From CALKCV01 sp964609515 (lineage in GTDB: Bacteria; Cyanobacteriota; Cyanobacteriia; Cyanobacteriales; Microcoleaceae): a stretch of DNA of 22,520 nt. Where the stretch lies: positions 1 to 22,520 of the forward strand of contig CAZSTZ010000100.1 of the NCBI GenBank assembly GCA_964609515.1, written 5' to 3'. The position numbers were made by a program, and so were the translations under genes. The notes under the pieces are model-generated. The model was not told the DNA's origin. It ran no database searches and saw only the letters and a program-made list of their open reading frames with translations. Positions 16,224 to 22,520 of this stretch are shown here, one piece after another. How positions within the stretch are numbered: the first letter of the stretch is position 1; every line of letters starts with the position of its first letter.

Positions 16224-18869
16224 ATGTCATTATTTTCCCTAATAAGTAGTACCAAAAATCCTAGTAAACCTCCCAGGAAATATTATTATTTGGTACTATT
16301 AAATAGCCTAACGGTGACTTTGCTAGTGCTGGTAATTAGGCAGTTAGGATGGATGCAACCCTTAGAGCTAAAAACCTACGATTGGTTCGTGCGATTGAAA
16401 GGAAACCAGTGGATAGATACCAGAATGCTGTTAGTGACGATTACGGAAAGCGACATTCAAAAATTAGGACCGCTGCCCCTTTCCGATGGCATCATAGCTC
16501 GGACGTTAGCCGAATTGCAAAAATATCAGCCGGCAGCAATTGGTTTAGATATATATCGAGATATTCCCCAACCACCGGGCAATGGGGAATTAGTAACTCA
16601 ATTTCAAGCGCCCAATGTAATTGCTATTCAAAAAATTAGGAGTTCGGAAACCCCAGGAGTAAAACCACCCCCAAGTATAGCCCTAGAACGAGTTGGTTTT
16701 AACGATTTATTGCTCGATACTGATGGAGTAGTCCGCAGACAATTAATGTTTGCTAGTACCGAAGAAAACAAAAGTCATTTTTCTTTCTCATTGCAGCTAG
16801 CTTTATTATATCTAAAACCTTTAGGAATTGAACTAGAAAACAGTCCAGAAGCTCCCGAGAAAATTATCTTGGGTAAAGCTGTCTTTACCCCCTTAATTTC
16901 TAATGATGGGGGATATGTGAATACGGACAGTCGCGGCTACCAAATATTAATCAATTATCGGACTTCCGAAAAAGTAGCTAGAGAAGTAAGTCTAACAGAA
17001 GTATTAAATGGAAAAATTGAAGAAAGTTGGGTAAAAGATAAAATAGTGTTAATCGGCACCACTGCTCCCAGCGCTAAAGATTTATTTTTGACTCCTTACA
17101 GCCCCGCAGAAAAAGAAGAGGCAAAAATGCCAGGAGTCCAGATCCAAGCACAAATGGTCAGTCAGATCTTAACTGCTGCTTTGCCTAATAAAACCGACAT
17201 CAAATACTCAGATAATTTTTTCTTTGCTAACCTTCCCAAAATCCTACCCAATTTCTCATCTTCTACCTTATTTTGGTATTGGCCGGAGTGGGTGGAAATT
17301 CTCTGGATAGGTGGTTGGTCTTTGGTGGGTGGATTATTAGCTTGGCAGGTAAACCATCCGGTGAAAATAGGTTTATTATTTACCGTTTCTGATGTTATTT
17401 TATGGTGGATTAGTTTGAGTTTGTTTCTCTTAGGAGGGTGGGTGCCTTTGGTGCCAACAGCCTTAGGATTTGTCGTATCTGGAATGGGAGTTATTGCTTG
17501 GAAAGAACTTTATTTTTCGTTGTACGATCGCCTCACCGGTTTACCAAACAAGCAGTTATTTCTCAATCGTCTGAGAAGGAAAATTCATTATAGAAAATTC
17601 AAGGAGCTTAATCTAGTTCAAAAAAACAGCAACTTTTTTATTGTAGATGATAACCCGAGAATAGGAGTTTTTTATCTAGATTTAGACCGCTTTAAAGCTA
17701 TTGATGATTGTTTCGGTAGTTTGACGAGCGATCGCCTCTTAATTGCTGTCGTAAAAAGAATCCAAAAATGTTTGTCAAATAACGATGTTTTAGCGAGAAT
17801 ATCCATTGATGAATTTGCGATAAAACTGGATAAAATTAAAAATTCTGAAGCAGCTTTTTTGCTAGCAAAAAAAATCAATCAAGTCCTCCAAGAACCATTT
17901 TATATCGGCGATACAGAGATAACTATTACTGCTTGTATTGGCATTGTTATCGACAAAAATATCGAAACCCAAGCCTCGACAATTTTCAGAAATTCTCGGA
18001 TTGCCATGTATGGCGCTAAAGCAAAAGGTCCGGGAAATTGTCGAATTTTTAGAACGGCAATGCACGCGGATGCAGTAGAAAGATTGCACTTAGAAAGCGA
18101 TTTAAGAAAGGGAATCAGAAGGAAAGAATTTTTATTATATTATCAACCTTTAGTCTGTTTAAAAACAGGCAAAATTGTAGGGTTTGAAGCCTTAATTAGA
18201 TGGCAACATCCCAAATCTGGCTTAGTTTCTCCCTGGAAATTTATTCCAGTGGCGGAGGAAACAGGTTTAATCATTCCCATAGGAGAATGGGTGTTAAAAG
18301 AAGCGAGCCATCAGCTAAAGGTTTGGCAGGATAAATTCCAATTTTCCCAGTCTCTAATGATGAGCATAAATTTGTCGGGAAAGCAGTTTTCTCAACCAGA
18401 TATATTTGAGAGAATTAAAGAAATTCTAGAAGAGTCGGGGGTTGGGGGCGAAAATATTAAGTTAGAAATAACTGAAAGCGTAATTATGGACGACGTGCGG
18501 GAGGCGATCGCTCTTTTTGATAAACTAAAATCCCTCAACCTCCAACTAGGCATTGACGATTTTGGTACCGGCTATTCTTCTTTAAGTTATCTCAACAGTT
18601 TTCCGACGGATACTTTAAAAGTTGATAAATCTTTTGTGGGTCAAATGGAGTTAGAAGAAGATGGTACTAATACCAGTATTGTTAGGACGATTATCAATTT
18701 AGCTCATTTGTTGGGAATGGATATCATTGCGGAGGGAATAGAAACTAAGGAACAGTTAGAAAAACTGCGCTTTCTCGGGTGCGAATACGGTCAAGGTTAT
18801 TTCTTTGCTAAACCTTTACCTGCGGCGGAAGCTGAGGAGTTGTTAGAGTCTAATCCGCGATATTTTTAA
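16224..18869 (+). CDS. CHASE2-GGDEF-EAL protein, probable c-di-GMP phosphodiesterase
   Basis: The 881-residue protein has an N-terminal helix (about 21-42), an extracytoplasmic CHASE2 sensor (about 45-320, including LELKTYDWFVRLKG and IGLDIYRD), further transmembrane helices (about 355-430), a GGDEF domain (about 440-600) and an EAL domain (about 620-875). The GGDEF motif reads SIDEF, so cyclase activity is probably lost, although DLDRFKAID remains and GTP could still be bound. EAL residues look intact: FEALIRW, SINLSGKQF, EITES, IDDFGTGYSSL, LKVDKSFV, AEGIET and GCEYGQGYFFAKPL. I infer a membrane sensor that degrades c-di-GMP in response to an external signal. It is a single gene, convergent with the RloB-like gene. 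Confidence 0.93.
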   Translation: MSLFSLISSTKNPSKPPRKYYYLVLLNSLTVTLLVLVIRQLGWMQPLELKTYDWFVRLKGNQWIDTRMLLVTITESDIQKLGPLPLSDGIIARTLAELQKYQPAAIGLDIYRDIPQPPGNGELVTQFQAPNVIAIQKIRSSETPGVKPPPSIALERVGFNDLLLDTDGVVRRQLMFASTEENKSHFSFSLQLALLYLKPLGIELENSPEAPEKIILGKAVFTPLISNDGGYVNTDSRGYQILINYRTSEKVAREVSLTEVLNGKIEESWVKDKIVLIGTTAPSAKDLFLTPYSPAEKEEAKMPGVQIQAQMVSQILTAALPNKTDIKYSDNFFFANLPKILPNFSSSTLFWYWPEWVEILWIGGWSLVGGLLAWQVNHPVKIGLLFTVSDVILWWISLSLFLLGGWVPLVPTALGFVVSGMGVIAWKELYFSLYDRLTGLPNKQLFLNRLRRKIHYRKFKELNLVQKNSNFFIVDDNPRIGVFYLDLDRFKAIDDCFGSLTSDRLLIAVVKRIQKCLSNNDVLARISIDEFAIKLDKIKNSEAAFLLAKKINQVLQEPFYIGDTEITITACIGIVIDKNIETQASTIFRNSRIAMYGAKAKGPGNCRIFRTAMHADAVERLHLESDLRKGIRRKEFLLYYQPLVCLKTGKIVGFEALIRWQHPKSGLVSPWKFIPVAEETGLIIPIGEWVLKEASHQLKVWQDKFQFSQSLMMSINLSGKQFSQPDIFERIKEILEESGVGGENIKLEITESVIMDDVREAIALFDKLKSLNLQLGIDDFGTGYSSLSYLNSFPTDTLKVDKSFVGQMELEEDGTNTSIVRTIINLAHLLGMDIIAEGIETKEQLEKLRFLGCEYGQGYFFAKPLPAAEAEELLESNPRYF

Positions 18870-18897
18870 GTATTTTAATTGCTACTTATGCGAGCTA

Positions 18898-18922
18898 GTA
18901 GGGTGCGCAATGCGCACCTTAC
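18898..18922. terminator. Inverted repeat between convergent genes
   Basis: GTAGGGTGCGC and GCGCACCTTAC form an 11-bp stem with one G-T wobble around an AAT loop (18909-18911). Repeats starting GTAGGGTGCG are common between cyanobacterial genes. It sits between the CHASE2 gene and the RloB-like gene, so it may act in both directions. Confidence 0.55.
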
Positions 18923-18954
18923 AAAATGCTGAAAATATTACCAAGGTACGGTTT

Positions 18955-19941
18955 TTATAAATTAATAATTATTTGGCGATCGCCTCGAATCAAATTAAAT
19001 CTTAAATTCTTGCTAAAATCATTAATTAAAAAATTTAAGGTAATATTTTTTTCTGTCTCTGGGTCGATTAATTCTGAGTTAGCGATCGACATTGGAAATC
19101 TCTCTCCATCTTCATTGGTAACAACAAATTCTTGATTGCTGTTGTTAATTAAATAACCAATCTTTTGACGATTAATAACTGTTAATTCAATTGTAATGGC
19201 GTTATCTTTCCTTTCAAAAGATTGAACTTTAATACTTAGGTAATCAATCTCGACTATCTCGTTAATTTTGCCGTAAGTTACGCGAGGAAAATTTAACAGT
19301 TTTCTAACTAATTCATCGACAGTAACATAAGGATTTAATTCATAAATTTTACCATGGTTAGCTTCGAGTTCGGTTTCCATTTCCATCCGCAACCAAGCTG
19401 CATTTTGAATAGCTGTTTCGGTCTTTTCTTGAAGTTGAGAATATATGAGAGTATTTTCGTCTTTAGGATCTTCAACAAAATAACCTCGGTCTGACAGATA
19501 ATTAATTACATCTCGGGATTTATTAAAAGCAGTTTTATTTTGTTCGTAGTGCAATAAAATCCAATGCTCAATTGCAATGCTGGAGAAAGCAATATTAACA
19601 ACTTTTTCTCCTTTTTCTAGTTTTTGAGCATTTTCAAAAGCTTCTTCGTGTTTGGTATAACCATCCTTGTCGAAAACTGCCCAAACTTCATCGTAATCCT
19701 CGCTAGCTTCGCTGGCAATCTTTACGAGATTTTTTGCGTCTGTTTTAATAGATTCACCCTGCTTGTCTAATCCTTTATTTGTTTCTTCTTCACTGGGGTA
19801 AATTGTGATGGCGAAACCCTCAAATACTTCTGGCTTTTCGGCAATCTCCTTAAAATAATTTGGTTCCGTATTAGTACCTTCACAAACTATGTAAATACGA
19901 TACTTCTTCTGTTTATCTTTCTTTTTTCTTTTCTTAGTCAT
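18955..19941 (-). CDS. RloB-like TOPRIM protein with extra C-terminal domain
   Basis: Starting at the ATG at 19941 (328 residues), the protein opens with a Lys-rich tail and then the RloB signature RIYIVCEGTNTEPNYFKEI (Glu21), followed by DEVWAVFDKDGY (acidic pair Asp91/Asp93) and SSIAIEHWILLHYE (120-133). These are the TOPRIM-type metal residues of the RloB family, the second component of AbiL/RloAB-type phage defence. RloB proteins usually end near the segment corresponding to NPYVTVDELVRKLL (203-216); here about 105 residues follow, with alternating hydrophobic strands (AITIELTVINR, FVVTNEDGERFPM, NITLNFLI) that look like an Ig-like, DUF4352-like fold. The gene overlaps the ATPase gene by 8 bp. 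An open frame continues upstream to 20127 but lies inside the ATPase gene. Confidence 0.85.
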   Translation of the reverse strand: MTKKRKKKDKQKKYRIYIVCEGTNTEPNYFKEIAEKPEVFEGFAITIYPSEEETNKGLDKQGESIKTDAKNLVKIASEASEDYDEVWAVFDKDGYTKHEEAFENAQKLEKGEKVVNIAFSSIAIEHWILLHYEQNKTAFNKSRDVINYLSDRGYFVEDPKDENTLIYSQLQEKTETAIQNAAWLRMEMETELEANHGKIYELNPYVTVDELVRKLLNFPRVTYGKINEIVEIDYLSIKVQSFERKDNAITIELTVINRQKIGYLINNSNQEFVVTNEDGERFPMSIANSELIDPETEKNITLNFLINDFSKNLRFNLIRGDRQIIINL

Positions 19942-21211
19942 CGCCAAAAATAAACTCCATTTCTTTAATATTAGGTTCTCCCCCAAATGTACCTTGCAAA
20001 TACCATTTATCAAAGGGCGAATCATCTTGTACGCTGTCAAAATCTTGGGCCGAAAAAAGGTCTGTTTCACCATATTTATCTTTTTCAGTAAAGTAAATTT
20101 GGTCTTTTCTAAACAACTCCCAATCAAGTAAAGTTGTGTCGTGGGTAGCGAAGATTATTTGGGCGTTTTTAGGGTTGCTTTTGGGGACGTGAAATAATTT
20201 GATTAATAACTTAGAAAGCTTGTAATGCAGGCTATTGTCTAGTTCGTCAACAATAATTATACCACCGCTTTCTAAAACCAATAAAATCAAACCACCCAGT
20301 GCATAAAGTATTTTAGTTCCCACTGATTCTTGCTCCGACAAATCGAATTTAACCATGCTGGCTGGATTACGATTTTCGTAGCTTTTATGAACGGTAAGTA
20401 TTTCGTATTTATGACGATCGATTATCCATTTTAACACCTCTTCTGGAATATCTTTAGGCGACTGCTCCAAAAATTTGATTTCACTTTCTTCAATAAGAAA
20501 ATTATCAATGTGAGTATCAGCAATTCTCATTAATTTTGCCAGTCTTTTTCTGAGAGTTTCGTTTTCTAATAACTTTTGAGTAATATTTACTTCTAACCTT
20601 TTTCTAAAATCAGTATTATTTGAACTAAAAACAACATAGTTTTCAAAATACTCATATATTTTCCGCATTTGTTGGTGTTCTTCCGCTGCAACTAGCGATA
20701 AATAAGCAGATTTCTTAAAAGCCTTTTTAAAGACTTCATCTTGGTTTTGAAAAGAGTCTCCTAGAGTAACTTTTGACTTTTCGCGTTCAAACAATTTTTC
20801 TTTTTTATTCTGGAGGTTAAAGTACAAACTCTCCCCAATCACTTCTTGGCTATCGAAGGCTAAATTGTATTCGTACATTATTCCATCTAAGATGAAAAAT
20901 AATTGAAAACCTGTCGGTTTTTGCGAGTAAGCTGAGTCTAAGAGAAAGGGTTTAAAAAAAGGAATATCGTCTTTGACATCAAACTTTACTTGATTGATAA
21001 AATGTAGAAAAGTTGATAAAGCTTGGATAATATTTGACTTGCCAGAAGCATTTGCTCCATAAATAACCGCAGACTTGAGCAACCGGAGCTCGTCGCCCTC
21101 CATTGGAGTAAAAACATTATCCGATTTTACATTAGATTCATCAGCGATAAGACTTAAAGTCTGCTTTTCTTTAATCGACTTAAAATTGCTTGCAGAAAAT
21201 TCAACTAACAT
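19934..21211 (-). CDS. AAA15/OLD-like ATPase, AbiLi/RloA-type defence component
   Basis: The 425-residue protein begins MLVEFSASNFKSIKEKQTLSL, typical of RecF/OLD-like ATPases, with Walker A GANASGKSN (52-60), an ABC-signature-like SEQESVGTK, Walker B GIIIVDELDNSLH and a switch histidine in FATHDTTLLD. This is the AAA15 group, paired in many genomes with RloB-like proteins in phage abortive-infection modules (AbiL) and related to OLD and PARIS ATPases. The partner gene follows with an 8-bp overlap, indicating translational coupling. The ATG at 21211 is preceded by GGGAG at the right distance; a TTG four codons earlier is less likely. Defence role is inferred from family and pairing. No C-terminal TOPRIM is fused, so the nuclease-like activity would come from the partner. 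Confidence 0.88.
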   Translation of the reverse strand: MLVEFSASNFKSIKEKQTLSLIADESNVKSDNVFTPMEGDELRLLKSAVIYGANASGKSNIIQALSTFLHFINQVKFDVKDDIPFFKPFLLDSAYSQKPTGFQLFFILDGIMYEYNLAFDSQEVIGESLYFNLQNKKEKLFEREKSKVTLGDSFQNQDEVFKKAFKKSAYLSLVAAEEHQQMRKIYEYFENYVVFSSNNTDFRKRLEVNITQKLLENETLRKRLAKLMRIADTHIDNFLIEESEIKFLEQSPKDIPEEVLKWIIDRHKYEILTVHKSYENRNPASMVKFDLSEQESVGTKILYALGGLILLVLESGGIIIVDELDNSLHYKLSKLLIKLFHVPKSNPKNAQIIFATHDTTLLDWELFRKDQIYFTEKDKYGETDLFSAQDFDSVQDDSPFDKWYLQGTFGGEPNIKEMEFIFGDD

Positions 21212-21215
21212 AATT

Positions 21216-21220
21216 GCTCC
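21216..21220 (-). promoter_or_regulatory. Ribosome binding site deciding the ATPase start
   Basis: On the minus strand GGGAG lies 5 nt before the ATG at 21211, one of few clear Shine-Dalgarno sites in the window. It overlaps the alternative TTG start, arguing against it. Confidence 0.6.
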
Positions 21221-21230
21221 CAAAAATTAA

Positions 21231-21258
21231 TTAATAGTAAAATTAACAGATTTATCAA
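21231..21258 (-). promoter_or_regulatory. Candidate promoter of the ATPase-RloB unit
   Basis: Minus strand TTGATA (21258-21253), 16-bp spacer, TATTAA (21236-21231). The start would be about 12-14 nt before the ATG, leaving a short leader that contains the GGGAG site. Confidence 0.4.
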
Positions 21259-21366
21259 GCGATCGCCCGCCCAACCATAATTTACCAGAAATCTGTCGGC
21301 CTTCCATTGCGCAGCCTACCTCAATATGCCACAATGAAATACGGTCATTAAAATAAGAAATAGATC

Positions 21367-22467
21367 GTGAGTCCAACAGCCCAACTAAGCAACGCTTTAA
21401 ACGCCAAAACCCTGTCCGCAACCAGGCGACGTCCCGTTTTTCCCTTCACCGCAATTGTGGGCCAAGAAGAAATGAAACTGGCCCTCCTCTTAAATGTCAT
21501 CGACCCCAAAATTGGCGGGGTGATGATTATGGGCGATCGCGGCACCGGCAAGTCCACTACCATTCGGGCCCTGGCCGATTTATTACCGGAAATTGAGGTA
21601 GTGGCGGACGATCCCTTCAACTCTCACCCCACCGATGCGGATCTGATGAGCGATCCGGTTCGCGATCGCGTCTCCCAAAACCAAGATATCCCCATTATCA
21701 GAAGAAAAGTCCAAATGGTAGATTTGCCATTGGGGGCTACGGAAGACCGCGTTTGCGGCACTATCGATATCGAAAAGGCTCTCTCTGAAGGGGTCAAAGC
21801 CTTTGAACCGGGATTGCTTGCTAAAGCTAATCGCGGCATTCTCTATGTGGATGAAGTAAACCTCCTCGACGACCACCTCGTCGACGTCTTGCTCGACTCG
21901 GCTGCCAGCGGTTGGAACACTGTAGAAAGGGAAGGCATCTCCATCCGCCACCCCGCCCGTTTCGTCTTAGTGGGCTCCGGCAACCCGGAAGAAGGAGAAT
22001 TGCGACCCCAACTATTAGACCGATTTGGAATGCATGCCGAAATTAGAACGGTTAAAGAACCTGCTTTGCGAGTAGAAATTGTCGAACAACGGGCAGGTTT
22101 CGACCAAAACCCCCATGAATTTTTACAGAAATATCAACCAGAACAAGAGGAATTACAAAAGAAACTGGTGGAAGCTCAAGCTCATCTTAATTCTGTAGAA
22201 ATAGATTACGATTTTCGAGTCAAAATTTCTCAAGTTTGTTCCGAATTAGACGTGGATGGTTTGCGCGGAGATTTGGTAACAAATCGGGCGGCAAAAGCTT
22301 TAGCAGCTTTTGAAGGTCGCCAGGAAGTAACGGTGGAAGATATTGGTAAAGTGATTGTTTTATGTCTGCGACACCGCCTGCGCAAAGATCCTTTAGAAAG
22401 CATCGACTCTGGTTCTAAAGTTCAAAAGGTTTATAGTCGGGTTTTTGGTTTGGCAGAACCGGAATAA
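21367..22467 (+). CDS. chlI: ChlI, magnesium chelatase ATPase subunit I
   Basis: The 366-residue AAA+ subunit hydrolyses ATP to drive insertion of magnesium into protoporphyrin IX with ChlD and ChlH, the first committed step of chlorophyll synthesis. Seen: FPFTAIVGQEEMKLALLLN at the start, Walker A GDRGTGKST (56-64), the PLGATEDRVCGTID insertion loop, Walker B GILYVDEVNLL (about 157-167), sensor-1 VGSGNPEEGELRPQLLDRFG, and a C-terminal helical lid with GLRGDLVTNRAAKALAAFEGR. Length is typical and the gene is complete. The start codon is GTG; no better start lies nearby. It is divergent from the defence ATPase gene across about 155 bp, in which I see no clear chlI promoter. Confidence 0.97.
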   Translation: MSPTAQLSNALNAKTLSATRRRPVFPFTAIVGQEEMKLALLLNVIDPKIGGVMIMGDRGTGKSTTIRALADLLPEIEVVADDPFNSHPTDADLMSDPVRDRVSQNQDIPIIRRKVQMVDLPLGATEDRVCGTIDIEKALSEGVKAFEPGLLAKANRGILYVDEVNLLDDHLVDVLLDSAASGWNTVEREGISIRHPARFVLVGSGNPEEGELRPQLLDRFGMHAEIRTVKEPALRVEIVEQRAGFDQNPHEFLQKYQPEQEELQKKLVEAQAHLNSVEIDYDFRVKISQVCSELDVDGLRGDLVTNRAAKALAAFEGRQEVTVEDIGKVIVLCLRHRLRKDPLESIDSGSKVQKVYSRVFGLAEPE

Positions 22468-22520
22468 TAGGGAATAGGGAATAGGGAATAGGGAATAGGG
22501 AATAGGGAATAGGGAATAGG
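22467..22520. repeat. Heptanucleotide array (GGGAATA) after chlI
   Basis: At least seven tandem 7-bp units of GGGAATA begin at the chlI stop codon and continue to the window edge, so its true length is unknown. It is another member of the GGGAA heptanucleotide type seen at 3251 and 15217. Confidence 0.93.

Noticed and set aside
19942..20127. N-terminal extension of the RloB-like protein by 62 residues
   Set aside because: It overlaps the conserved C-terminus of the ATPase, and the family motif begins just after the internal ATG at 19941.

Overview
The window looks like a piece of a cyanobacterial chromosome. It carries ftsQ-ftsZ in the cyanobacterial arrangement, a Psb32-like thylakoid protein, the chlorophyll enzyme subunit ChlI, and many copies of the HIP1 octamer GCGATCGC. 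Abundant heptanucleotide repeats and WD40-STAND proteins fit a large-genome, probably filamentous lineage, but species cannot be read from the sequence. Core genes alternate with what look like three separate defence or conflict modules.

Left edge (1-3373): the 3' part of a DNA phosphorothioation (Dnd) cluster, with dndD complete and dndE. They are separated by about 626 bp, most of it three near-identical 202-bp tandem units. Each unit has a near-consensus sigma-70 promoter and a strong inverted repeat; the two internal junctions carry a hairpin followed by five T. After dndE come a 14-bp inverted repeat, a four-copy 20-bp array and a probable ~161-bp MITE whose target duplication abuts the ftsZ stop codon.

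3374-5717: ftsQ and ftsZ on the minus strand, FtsQ upstream of FtsZ. 5860-12773: two co-directional genes, a P-loop ATPase and a ~1810-residue protein with N-terminal domain, TPR-like helices, nSTAND NTPase, transmembrane helix and 14 WD40 repeats; together they look like a sensor/switch pair, output unknown. A 15-bp-stem palindrome lies in frame inside the large gene.

12934-18869: housekeeping and signalling genes: psb32-like, a clear intrinsic terminator, cobH (cobalamin synthesis, with Tyr where the catalytic His is expected), a membrane protein of unknown function, dapB (lysine/peptidoglycan) and a CHASE2-GGDEF-EAL protein with degenerate GGDEF and intact EAL motifs.

18955-21211: a minus-strand two-gene unit, an AAA15/OLD-like ATPase overlapping an RloB-like TOPRIM protein by 8 bp, resembling AbiL/RloAB phage-defence pairs; the RloB-like protein has an extra C-terminal beta-rich domain. 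21367-22467: complete chlI, followed by a heptanucleotide array running off the window. No tRNA, rRNA or CRISPR was seen.
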